NCBI RefSeq assembly: GCF_049985285.1
Contig: NZ_JBNIEU010000001.1
Coordinates: forward strand, 1,302,001-1,366,000
Reading direction: 5' to 3'
DNA length: 64,000 nucleotides
Source: Aestuariirhabdus sp049985285
GTDB taxonomy: Bacteria; Pseudomonadota; Gammaproteobacteria; Pseudomonadales; Aestuariirhabdaceae
A program made the translations under genes and the position numbers. The stretch's first letter is position 1; every line of letters starts with the position of its first letter. Of this stretch, positions 25,776-33,963 are shown in pieces. The notes beneath the pieces were generated by a model, which searched no databases, was not told the origin of the DNA, and worked only from the letters and a program-made list of their open reading frames with translations.

Positions 25776-26003
25776 ATGGCACGTTTTTTCCGTCGTAGAA
25801 AGTTCTGTCGTTTTACCGCTGAAGGTACCGTCGAGATCGATTACAAGGATCTCGCTACCCTGAAGGCTTATGTGTCTGAAACCGGCAAGATCGTACCCAG
25901 CCGTATTACTGGCACCAAGGCCAAGTACCAGCGTCAGCTGGCTACTGCGATCAAGCGCGCGCGCTACGTTGCGCTGCTGCCTTACACCGACGCCCACGAA
26001 TAA
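25776..26003 (+). CDS. rpsR: 30S ribosomal protein S18
   Basis: Partner of S6 in the small-subunit platform. The 75 residues start MARFFRRRKFCRFTAEG and contain TLKAYVSETGKIVPSRITGT and KRARYVALLPYTD, close to the family consensus. AAGGAGACG precedes the ATG. Only one cysteine is seen, as in the zinc-free form. Confidence 0.98.
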   Translation: MARFFRRRKFCRFTAEGTVEIDYKDLATLKAYVSETGKIVPSRITGTKAKYQRQLATAIKRARYVALLPYTDAHE

Positions 26004-26030
26004 GCGGGACGTCCGGGGATTAATTGATAG

Positions 26031-26903
26031 ATGCGTAGTCTCGCTGAACTGATCATGAAAGGGCGCCTTCCGGCTTGTGCGATTGCACTGGTCGCGGCAG
26101 CAGTGCCGATGTTTTTCTGGTTGAGTTCGGCCGTAGTGGCTTTGGTGCTGCTGCGTCGAGGCTGGAATAGCGGGCTGGAGGTGTTGATTGCGGCACTGAT
26201 TCCGGCGGGCTACTGGGCGTTGCAGGGGAATCCTGCAGCATTGCTCGCGATCAGCGCGGGAGCGGTATTGGCAGCGTTGCTGCGAGTTACCGTATCCTGG
26301 CGTCAAACCCTGCTGCTGGCCCTGATTGTGGGTGCGGTGCAGGCGCTGATGGTGCAGTCACTGATGCCCGAAACCATCGCCGAGTTGAGCAAGCTGGCCC
26401 ACGAAATTGTGGCGCAACAGTTGTCAGCTGCGGGTGACAGCGCTGCGCTGGGTGATCTGCTTGATCGCTTGCAACAGCTGTTACCCTTCGTGATGGTGGG
26501 GGTGATCGCCTGGGCTTATCTGCTGTTTGCGGTGGCGTCGGTGGCGCTGGCGCGGTACTGGCAGTCGCTGCTCTACAATCCCGGTGGCTTTCAGCAGGAG
26601 TTTTACCAGTTACGCATACCCGCCTTGTGGGGGGTAGTGTTACTGGGGATGATCCTGATGGGGGCACAGTTATCGCCGTTAATGGCAACCATGATACCGA
26701 TCGCTTCGGTACCGTTGTTTGTTGCTGGACTGGCGTTAATGCACGGGCAGATTGCGATGCGAAAGATGTCTCGGGTGTGGGTCTACGGACTCTACCTGAT
26801 GTTATTTATAGCGACGCAGATCATCTATCCCCTGGTTGTACTGATGGCGTTTTTGGACAGTTTGTTTGACTTTCGGGGTCGTGCGGCCAAACCGCAAACC
26901 TGA
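26031..26903 (+). CDS. DUF2232 polytopic membrane protein
   Basis: A 290-residue inner-membrane protein with about eight hydrophobic segments, beginning MRSLAELIMKGRLPACAIAL and ending in a short basic tail (DFRGRAAKPQT). DUF2232 proteins sit between rpsR and rplI in many Pseudomonas-like genomes; their function is unknown. Start ATG 26031 matches the conserved N-terminus. The context suggests a constant but unexplained link to ribosomal protein expression. Confidence 0.85.
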   Translation: MRSLAELIMKGRLPACAIALVAAAVPMFFWLSSAVVALVLLRRGWNSGLEVLIAALIPAGYWALQGNPAALLAISAGAVLAALLRVTVSWRQTLLLALIVGAVQALMVQSLMPETIAELSKLAHEIVAQQLSAAGDSAALGDLLDRLQQLLPFVMVGVIAWAYLLFAVASVALARYWQSLLYNPGGFQQEFYQLRIPALWGVVLLGMILMGAQLSPLMATMIPIASVPLFVAGLALMHGQIAMRKMSRVWVYGLYLMLFIATQIIYPLVVLMAFLDSLFDFRGRAAKPQT

Positions 26904-26941
26904 GTCAGGCAACGACTTGACATAGATTAGAGGTAAACGAG

Positions 26942-27388
26942 ATGGAAATTATTCTGCTCGAGAGAATTTCAAACCTGGGTGACCTGGGTGACAAGGTAAA
27001 CGTAAAGTCTGGCTACGGCCGTAACTTTCTGATCCCTTTTGGCAAGGCGGTTCCTGCGACTGCTGCTAACGTGGCTGAGTTTGAAGCCCGTCGTGCCGAG
27101 CTGGAGAAGATTGCTGCCGAGAAGCGTGCCGCAGCTGATGCGCGCGCTGAAAAGCTGAATGGATTGGAGTTGGCCATCAGTGCCAAGGCCGGAGACGAGG
27201 GCAAGCTGTTTGGCTCCATCGGTACTCGCGACCTGGCTGATGCAATCATCGCTGCGGGTGTGGAAGTGGATAAGACTGAAATTCGCCTGCCAGAAGGCGT
27301 TATTCGCCAGCTGGGCGAGTTCGATGTCGACGTTCAGCTGCACAGCGACGTGACCGCTACCGTTAAGGTAATTGTCACTGCCGTCTAA
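26942..27388 (+). CDS. rplI: 50S ribosomal protein L9
   Basis: Binds 23S rRNA near the L1 stalk through its N-terminal domain and extends by a long helix to a C-terminal domain. The 148 residues start MEIILLERISNLGDLGDKVNVK, followed by SGYGRNFLIPFGKAVPAT, an Ala/Glu/Lys-rich connecting helix and a C-terminal domain with LFGSIGTRDLADAI. Preceded by AGAGGTAAACG. Last gene of the ribosomal operon; a strong terminator follows. Confidence 0.97.
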   Translation: MEIILLERISNLGDLGDKVNVKSGYGRNFLIPFGKAVPATAANVAEFEARRAELEKIAAEKRAAADARAEKLNGLELAISAKAGDEGKLFGSIGTRDLADAIIAAGVEVDKTEIRLPEGVIRQLGEFDVDVQLHSDVTATVKVIVTAV

Positions 27389-27410
27389 GGTTAGCGCTGC
27401 TAATCTGGAA

Positions 27411-27446
27411 GCACCTCCGCGCCTTTGGGCGGGAGGTGCTTTTTTG
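27411..27446 (+). terminator. Rho-independent terminator after rplI
   Basis: GCACCTCCG pairs with CGGGAGGTGC (27430-27439; one G bulges) around a short loop and is followed by six T. It closes the ribosomal operon and overlaps the open frame upstream of dnaB, which argues against a long DnaB N-terminus. Confidence 0.9.
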
Positions 27447-27496
27447 TATGCGCTTGCTATGCAAGAATAGCATCTCCCCATACAGGTACAGTGATT

Positions 27497-28897
27497 GTGA
27501 ACGAGAGTGTGCCCCAACAGTTCCCCGGCTTTGACGAGCAGGTTGTTTCCCTTAAAACTCCGCCCCACTCGGTAGAGGCGGAGCAGTCGGTTTTGGGTGG
27601 GCTGTTGCTGGATAACAGTGCGTGGGAGGCGGTATCCGACCGGTTGGTGGAGAGGGACTTTTATAACCCTTCCCATCGCATCCTCTTTCGCATGATCGCG
27701 GAGTTGGTAGGTCAGAGTGCACCCTTTGACCCCCTGACCCTGTCGGAACGCCTGGACAGCCATGGCGAGCTGGACCGCATTGGTGGATTGGCCTACCTCA
27801 CCGAGTTGGTACAAAACACCCCCAGTATCTCCAATATCCGCGCCTACGCCGAAATCATCTATGAGCGCTCGGTGATGCGCAAACTGATCAAGGCGAGCAC
27901 CCAGATCGCGGATCGGGCGTATAATCCGGAGGGGCGCGACAGCGCCGCGTTACTCGATGAGGCCGAGCGTGAAGTGTTCCAGATCGCCGAATCCCGACCC
28001 AAGAGTGGGGGGCCGGTGGAGGTGAAGGAGCTGCTGGGCAAGGCCATAGACCGCATTGATCATCTTTTTAATACCGGCGGCGGACTTACAGGTCTCACCA
28101 CCGGCTTCACCGACCTCGATGAGATGACATCGGGACTGCAGCCCTCCGATCTGGTGATTGTGGCGGGCCGTCCCTCGATGGGTAAGACCACCTTTGCCAT
28201 GAACCTGGTGGAGAATGCGCTGCTTAACAGCGACAAGACCATGCTGGTGTTCAGTCTGGAGATGCCCGCCGACCAGTTGGTCGCGCGTATGCTCTCCTCC
28301 CTGGGGCGCATTGATGCGACCCGTATGCGTGCCGGAGCCCTGGAAGATGAGGATTGGCCGAAGTTGACCTCGGCCGTGTCCTCGTTGAATGATAAAAAAC
28401 TGCTGATCGACGACACCGCGGGCATTAGCCCTTCGGAGATGCGATCCCGCGCCCGGCGAGTGGTACGCGAGCATGGCGAGTTGGGTCTGATTATGATCGA
28501 CTACCTGCAGTTGATGCAGATTCCCGGGGGCGGAGAAAACCGCACCAACGAGATCTCCGAGATATCGCGCTCGCTGAAAGCCCTGGCCAAGGAGTTCGAG
28601 GTGCCGGTGGTGGCGCTGTCGCAGCTCAACCGCTCCCTCGAAAACAGACCCAACAAGCGTCCGGTCAACTCGGACCTGCGTGAATCGGGCGCCATCGAGC
28701 AGGATGCCGATGTGATCATGTTCGTTTACCGCGATGAGGTGTATAACCCGGATACCGAGTATAAGGGGGTCGCTGAAATCATTATCGGAAAGCAGCGTAA
28801 CGGCCCTATTGGTACCGCACGCATGGCCTTTATCGGCAAGTTCACCCGCTTCGAAAATCTTGCGCCCGGCGCTTACTCAGGGTACGACTTCGAGTAA
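27497..28897 (+). CDS. dnaB: Replicative DNA helicase DnaB
   Basis: The hexameric 5'-3' helicase of the replication fork. The N-terminal domain holds PPHSVEAEQSVLGGLLLDN. The RecA-like C-terminal domain holds Walker A (GRPSMGKTTFA), Walker B (LIMIDYLQLM), SQLNRSLENRPNKRPVNSDL and KQRNGPIGTARMAF. No intein. The start is not certain: GTG at 27491 or 27497 are both possible with a weak AGG upstream. I use 27497, giving 466 residues, close to E. coli DnaB (471). The longer frame to 27425 crosses the rplI terminator. The stop abuts the stop of the next, convergent gene with no gap. Confidence 0.94.
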   Translation: MNESVPQQFPGFDEQVVSLKTPPHSVEAEQSVLGGLLLDNSAWEAVSDRLVERDFYNPSHRILFRMIAELVGQSAPFDPLTLSERLDSHGELDRIGGLAYLTELVQNTPSISNIRAYAEIIYERSVMRKLIKASTQIADRAYNPEGRDSAALLDEAEREVFQIAESRPKSGGPVEVKELLGKAIDRIDHLFNTGGGLTGLTTGFTDLDEMTSGLQPSDLVIVAGRPSMGKTTFAMNLVENALLNSDKTMLVFSLEMPADQLVARMLSSLGRIDATRMRAGALEDEDWPKLTSAVSSLNDKKLLIDDTAGISPSEMRSRARRVVREHGELGLIMIDYLQLMQIPGGGENRTNEISEISRSLKALAKEFEVPVVALSQLNRSLENRPNKRPVNSDLRESGAIEQDADVIMFVYRDEVYNPDTEYKGVAEIIIGKQRNGPIGTARMAFIGKFTRFENLAPGAYSGYDFE

Positions 28898-29803
28898 TCA
28901 GTGGCTCCAGTCATCCGGCTTGGCGAATATCCACAGTTGGGGGCGGCGGTCATGGGGGGCAGCGAGCAAGGCTTTGTTGTTATTGTCGGTGATCAGGTAG
29001 ATGCGCGTTTCATCGGCGGCAATTCCTTCTGCAACCCCGAATTCACTGCGATAACTCCGGGCGGGGGATAGCTCGGTATCGGCGTAGCTCCAGCAGCGCT
29101 GCTGCTGAAAACCGCTATCGCGTCGGCAGATACGAAACAGGTTGCGCTCGAGGGTATAGAGCCAGGGAGATTCGTACCAGAGGCCGGAGAAATCGGGGTT
29201 ACGATCGGCGATCGGAGGCAACGGCGGCAGCGGTGTTTGCTGTCGCTGCAGTGTCCATCTATCTCCATCGGGCACCAAAAGCAGTAGGCCTCGGGCATCG
29301 CGTTCCGCTGCGAGCAGCACTCCCTCCTCATGCAGCGCTATCCCCTCCAGACCGGCGTTGGTATGACGCAGCATCCCGCCGACGCTCAGTTGAGGGAACT
29401 TTAGCCAGCGGGTCTCGTTGCGCGAGCTGAGCAGCACATCGCTAAGTTGTTCGCTGAGCAGGTAAAGCGTCTCCCCCTGGCAGGCGAGCCCCTCCCAATC
29501 CAGGCGCCGACCACTGAATAATGAGATCGCCCAGCCCCACACTCCCTGATCGCTGGAGGGCGGTGCCTGTATGGATCGCCAATCCATCGCATGGGCCAGG
29601 CCGCGCTCGGTTTCAAGCTGCAAGCGGTAGAGCTGATTGTTATGACGGTCAGAAATCGTCAACAGCTCACCGTCGCAGAACGCAAGCCCGGAGAGTTGCA
29701 AGTTGGCCTCGCGGGATTCGATTGTAAGGCTGTGCAGCAACTGGAGTGGCCTAGCCTCGGACGCGGTGGCCAACAGGCTGAGCAGTAGTGCTGCCCACCG
29801 CAC
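28898..29803 (-). CDS. Secreted phytase-like (esterase-like) beta-propeller protein
   Basis: The 301-residue product starts VRWAALLLSLLATASEARP, a signal peptide, so it is probably periplasmic or lipid-free secreted. The rest has short beta-strand repeats with the LSGLAFCDGELLTISDR and GLEGIALHEEGVLLAAERD blocks that recall the phytase-like/esterase-like propeller family (PF13449). The GTG start (29801-29803) lies one base after the stop of the kinase gene upstream, so the two are probably translationally coupled. The frame stays open to 29914, but that part overlaps the kinase. The substrate is unknown. In Pseudomonas a different gene follows retS. Confidence 0.6.
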   Translation of the reverse strand: MRWAALLLSLLATASEARPLQLLHSLTIESREANLQLSGLAFCDGELLTISDRHNNQLYRLQLETERGLAHAMDWRSIQAPPSSDQGVWGWAISLFSGRRLDWEGLACQGETLYLLSEQLSDVLLSSRNETRWLKFPQLSVGGMLRHTNAGLEGIALHEEGVLLAAERDARGLLLLVPDGDRWTLQRQQTPLPPLPPIADRNPDFSGLWYESPWLYTLERNLFRICRRDSGFQQQRCWSYADTELSPARSYRSEFGVAEGIAADETRIYLITDNNNKALLAAPHDRRPQLWIFAKPDDWSH

Positions 29804-29804
29804 G

Positions 29805-32564
29805 TCAGCGTAGCCAGTGGTCGAACAGTTTATCCAGTTGCGGTGGCTTGAGCGGCAGGGGCAGCAGCCCGTTGATCTGCACCAGGCGCAACTGCTGGTC
29901 GAAATCAGGATCACTCTGTTCGCTCATGGCGATCAGGGGCACTGCGCCAAGCCCCTGGGCCTCCTGCCAGCGACGGATACGCTGGGCCACCTCAAAGCCA
30001 TCGTGCACGCGGCTGGAGCAATCAATCAGCACCAGCCGGTAATCGCCACTGCGAAGCGTATCGAGCGCCTGGTTGGCCGTGACGGCAATGCTGGTTGAAA
30101 TCTGGCGGGTCTGGGCCAGTTGCTGGATCTCTTGCCCGCGATTGGCATCCTGGGTCACGATGAGCAGAGACTCTGATCCTCCGTCGCTTGTCACTTTTGC
30201 CGGCAAGTGATTTTTTAGCTCTTCTGCCAGCGTGGTGCGCAGCATATAGTTGGCCACCGGTTTGGTGAGTATGCGTTGAATGCCGGCATTGCGCGACGCC
30301 ACACGATTGGGTGTATTACTGATGCCCGTGAGCATAATAATAACCAGCTCCCCCAGGGAGGAGTCTTCGTTAATCTTGGCGGCCAACTCCATCCCGGTCA
30401 TGCCCGGCATGTTGTGGTCAAGGATGACCAGGTCAAAGGGGGTGTTGAGGTGGTTCTTTGTGCGCAGCAGCGCCAACGCCTCCTTGCCATCCGGGCAAGG
30501 GCTGACCTCCATCCCCAGTGCCAGGCACTGTTGTGTAAGCACTTTTAGACAGGTGTCGTTGTCGTCGACGACCAGTGCGCGGATGCCGGAAAAATTAAAT
30601 ACTTCCGTTTCCGCTGCCCCGTCCTGATTAGGTATAAATGGCAGTGTGAACCAATAGCGACTGCCCGCACCCGGGTTGGATTCGATTCCCAGCGTGCCCC
30701 CCATCTGGTTCACGACATGACGCGATACCAGCAGCCCTAGCGAATATTCGGTTGAGTTTCCATCCAGAAAGTTGTGGGTGTCGATACGGGTATTAAGCAA
30801 AAACGAGCGCTCGGCAGCGCTAATGCCATTGCTGCTGTCCTTAACGGTAAACAGAATTCTGGGGCCGCTGGATGATGGATCAAGGGTCACTGAAAGCAAT
30901 ATTTCACCCTGATCCGTGGTGCGAAAGGACTGCGCCAGCATCGCTAGCAGCACATGTTTCAGGCGCACGGGATCACCACTGAGGGTGTCGGGTATGCCCA
31001 ACTGTACATAACTGATCAACTCGATATCGCGCTGCTCGGCGGTGACCTTATAAAGATCAAGACAGGACTCAACTAATCCATGTAGCTCAAACCGAACGTC
31101 GCTCAGGATCATTTTCCCGGTTTCTAGTTTGCTGATGTCCTGCACTTCATTGAGCAAATTTAACAGATCATTTCCCGAGTTATGAATAGTGCTGACATAA
31201 TCTTTTTGCTTGGGAGTAAGGCTGCTTTCCAGCAGTAGTTCACTCATCCCGAGAATGCCGTTCATAGGGCTGCGCAGGTTGTGGCTGATTTTTGACAGCA
31301 ACTCACTCTTGGCGATGGCTGCTGAAGAGCGTATCCGTTCCTGCTGGGCGGTTGCCGTTTCCTGTCGACGCTTGAGTCGGTGAAGGTTGGTGAATGCCCA
31401 GGACTCGCCTACCACCGTTAGGCTGGCTATGCTGATAATTGCCCAGTGCAGCGTCTGAGGATGGATGGTAAGCATGCCAAGGGTGGCCAAAAAGCTTACC
31501 AGCGCCGCGATGGCAAAAGGAGTTTGCGCGATGAACAAGCCTGAAGCGCAGGGATAATCTTGCCGGATATAGTAAACCGTACTGATAAATATCGCGATGG
31601 CAGACAGCGTGGCCATCAGTATGGGGACGCTTACCGGAAGCCGGTCACCCAGCACCGCGGCCAATGGCAGGGTCACGAGGGGCATAATGACCAGGCACCT
31701 GAGACCCTGGTCGATCAGGGTTTGAGTGTTGCCGGTATCAAAAAAGCGTCGTATCAGCTGTGAGCCGATTGCGGTGCCCATCAGCAGACTGAAGATGTAG
31801 GTCTGCTGTTGTAATCCGGGCCACTGTGGAACCAGCTCCGCAATGAGACCTTGCCAGCTAGCCTGAAATAGCAGCCCGCAGAGCATAAACGCAGCCAGAT
31901 AGAGAAAGCTACGATCACGAAAACCCAGCCAGGTAAGCAGGTTGTAGAACAGAACCGCAAGGAATAGCCCGAACAGTATTCCGCTGGTCCAGTGTGTGGC
32001 GTGCTCGTGGCCGATCAGCTGGTCCGCAGAAGCAAGGCCCAGGCTAATATTAAGCGGTCTTGCGGATGTCAGCCGCAGATAAAATTCCTGGGGTTCGCCA
32101 CTGACCTGTAACGGGAAAATAAAGTCCCGCGTATCGACGGCGCGAGTCGAATAGGGTTGGTCGGCACCGGTGCGAGTTTGTACCCAGCCATTTACGCTGG
32201 ACTGATACAACTGGATGTCACTAATGTTCGGCGGAGTGACCATCAGGAAGGGGTCCTGACTGCCTGCGCTCGAGGTGAGTCGAATGCGAATCCAAACCGC
32301 AGCATCGGTTGAGCCCAATTGCAGGAACTCCTGCCGGGATGGGGCAAAGCGGTTTACATAGTATTGTGACAGTACTTCGTCGATGGAGAGATTTCCACTC
32401 TCGTCGAGATAGATATCTACGCTACCGGTGAGATTGAAATGGTAGCTGCCGGCGGGCAATTGTATGTCGGCGGTAGCGGGCAGGGCCAGGAGCGTAACAA
32501 ACAGCAGGAAACCGCCGACTATCAGTCTATGAAGGGTGCTCACCTGTGGTTTTGACCGAGCCAC
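29805..32564 (-). CDS. retS: RetS-like hybrid sensor histidine kinase with degenerate ATP-binding domain
   Basis: A 919-residue membrane signalling protein. Order: signal peptide (about 1-32), periplasmic 7TMR-DISMED2 domain (about 35-180), seven membrane helices (7TMR-DISM, about 190-395), HisKA with His428 (SKISHNLRSPMNG), an HATPase-like domain (about 525-645), REC1 (about 660-785; Asp716, Lys768) and REC2 (about 798-919; Asp848, acidic pair lost). This is the RetS architecture, and the gene follows purD as in P. aeruginosa. RetS inhibits the GacS kinase and so controls the switch between acute and biofilm states. The N-box Asn residues are replaced (VLLAMLAQSF) and G1/G2 are poor (DSSNGI; STEYSLGL), so kinase activity is doubtful. 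Confidence 0.8.
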   Translation of the reverse strand: MARSKPQVSTLHRLIVGGFLLFVTLLALPATADIQLPAGSYHFNLTGSVDIYLDESGNLSIDEVLSQYYVNRFAPSRQEFLQLGSTDAAVWIRIRLTSSAGSQDPFLMVTPPNISDIQLYQSSVNGWVQTRTGADQPYSTRAVDTRDFIFPLQVSGEPQEFYLRLTSARPLNISLGLASADQLIGHEHATHWTSGILFGLFLAVLFYNLLTWLGFRDRSFLYLAAFMLCGLLFQASWQGLIAELVPQWPGLQQQTYIFSLLMGTAIGSQLIRRFFDTGNTQTLIDQGLRCLVIMPLVTLPLAAVLGDRLPVSVPILMATLSAIAIFISTVYYIRQDYPCASGLFIAQTPFAIAALVSFLATLGMLTIHPQTLHWAIISIASLTVVGESWAFTNLHRLKRRQETATAQQERIRSSAAIAKSELLSKISHNLRSPMNGILGMSELLLESSLTPKQKDYVSTIHNSGNDLLNLLNEVQDISKLETGKMILSDVRFELHGLVESCLDLYKVTAEQRDIELISYVQLGIPDTLSGDPVRLKHVLLAMLAQSFRTTDQGEILLSVTLDPSSSGPRILFTVKDSSNGISAAERSFLLNTRIDTHNFLDGNSTEYSLGLLVSRHVVNQMGGTLGIESNPGAGSRYWFTLPFIPNQDGAAETEVFNFSGIRALVVDDNDTCLKVLTQQCLALGMEVSPCPDGKEALALLRTKNHLNTPFDLVILDHNMPGMTGMELAAKINEDSSLGELVIIMLTGISNTPNRVASRNAGIQRILTKPVANYMLRTTLAEELKNHLPAKVTSDGGSESLLIVTQDANRGQEIQQLAQTRQISTSIAVTANQALDTLRSGDYRLVLIDCSSRVHDGFEVAQRIRRWQEAQGLGAVPLIAMSEQSDPDFDQQLRLVQINGLLPLPLKPPQLDKLFDHWLR

Positions 32565-32662
32565 GGCCTACCTCCCTGTTATTGAACCCTGATTATATCC
32601 AAATCCGGGGGGCTGTCTAAGGGTGCGGGCGACCACCGGTCGGCCAGCACCCACAACCTGGT

Positions 32663-33952
32663 CTACTCTTGCTCGCGAGCAATGGCACGCCACGCGATGT
32701 CATTGCGTCGGTAGCATCCCTCCCAGCTCACATTGTCTGCCAGCTGGTATGCGGCCTGTTGTGCCGAGCTAACGCTCTCGCCGAGGGCGGTGGCGCACAG
32801 CACGCGCCCGCCGTTGGTGACAACTTCACCCGCCTGACTGAGTGACGTGCCAGCGTGAAATACCTTACCGTTGTCACTCACCGCCGTGTCGAGGCCTGCG
32901 ATAATGGCACCTTTAGCATAATCGGCCGGATAGCCCCCTGCTGCCAGCACGACGCCGACGCTGGCGCGCGGATCCCAGACAGCGTTGACCTGGTCGAGAC
33001 GCTTTTCCAGTGCGGCTTCGCAAAGCTCTACCAGGCTGGAGTTAAGCCGTAACATGATCGGCTGAGTCTCGGGGTCGCCAAAGCGGCAGTTATACTCGAT
33101 CACCTTGGGGATACCCTGGGCGTCGATCATCAGGCCGGCGTATAGGAACCCGGTGTATTCGTTGCCCTCTGCTGCCATGCCACGCACAGTAGGAAGGATC
33201 ACCTCATCCATGACCCGCTGGTGTATCTCGGGGGTCACCACCGGAGCGGGTGAATACGCGCCCATGCCGCCGGTGTTGGGGCCCGTATCGCCCTCTCCGA
33301 TGCGTTTATGATCTTGGCTGGTAGCCATGGGTAACACGTTGGTGCCGTCGACCATTACGATAAAACTGGCCTCCTCACCATCGAGAAACTCTTCGATGAC
33401 CACGCGATAGCCCGCGTCGCCAAAGGCGTTGCCCGACAGCATGTCGCGCACGGCGTCTTCAGCTTGCGACAGGGTTTCTGCCACGATCACGCCCTTGCCC
33501 GCAGCCAGACCGTCGGCCTTGACGACGATGGGGGCGCCCATCTTGCGCAGATACTCGAGGGCGGGCTCAACGTCGGTAAAGTTCTGGTAGGCGGCGGTGG
33601 GAATTTGATGGCGAGCCAGAAAATCCTTGGTGAACGCCTTGGATCCCTCCAGCTGTGCGGCCCCCTGACTGGGGCCGAAGCACGCCAGGTTACGGCCCTC
33701 AAAATAATCGACAATACCGTCAACCAACGGGACTTCGGGGCCGACGATGGTCAGGCTGACACCATTTTGCTCGGCAAAATCAGCCAACTCCTGCTGCGCA
33801 TCAACCCCAATATCGACATTGCTGAGCCCGGGCTCGTTCGCTGTACCCGCATTACCGGGGGCAACGTATACCTGTTCCACTCGAGGATCTTGCGCCGATT
33901 TCCACGCCAACGCGTGCTCGCGACCGCCGCTACCAATTACCAGTATCTTCAT
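32663..33952 (-). CDS. purD: Phosphoribosylamine-glycine ligase (GAR synthetase)
   Basis: Second step of purine synthesis. The 429 residues form an ATP-grasp ligase: MKILVIGSGGREHALAWK (N-domain), APIVVKADGLAAGKGVIVAE (ATP lid), GEGDTGPNTGGMGAYSPAPV, and the carboxylate pair region EYNCRFGDPETQPIMLRL. Full family length. It starts 11 bp after purH on the same strand and the pair is probably one transcript. retS follows. Confidence 0.97.
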   Translation of the reverse strand: MKILVIGSGGREHALAWKSAQDPRVEQVYVAPGNAGTANEPGLSNVDIGVDAQQELADFAEQNGVSLTIVGPEVPLVDGIVDYFEGRNLACFGPSQGAAQLEGSKAFTKDFLARHQIPTAAYQNFTDVEPALEYLRKMGAPIVVKADGLAAGKGVIVAETLSQAEDAVRDMLSGNAFGDAGYRVVIEEFLDGEEASFIVMVDGTNVLPMATSQDHKRIGEGDTGPNTGGMGAYSPAPVVTPEIHQRVMDEVILPTVRGMAAEGNEYTGFLYAGLMIDAQGIPKVIEYNCRFGDPETQPIMLRLNSSLVELCEAALEKRLDQVNAVWDPRASVGVVLAAGGYPADYAKGAIIAGLDTAVSDNGKVFHAGTSLSQAGEVVTNGGRVLCATALGESVSSAQQAAYQLADNVSWEGCYRRNDIAWRAIAREQE

Positions 33953-33963
33953 TGCAGGTGCTC

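Noticed and set aside
27425..27496. Longer N-terminus of DnaB
   Set aside because: It would cross the rplI terminator, begins with unrelated sequence, and DnaB relatives start near 27491-27509.
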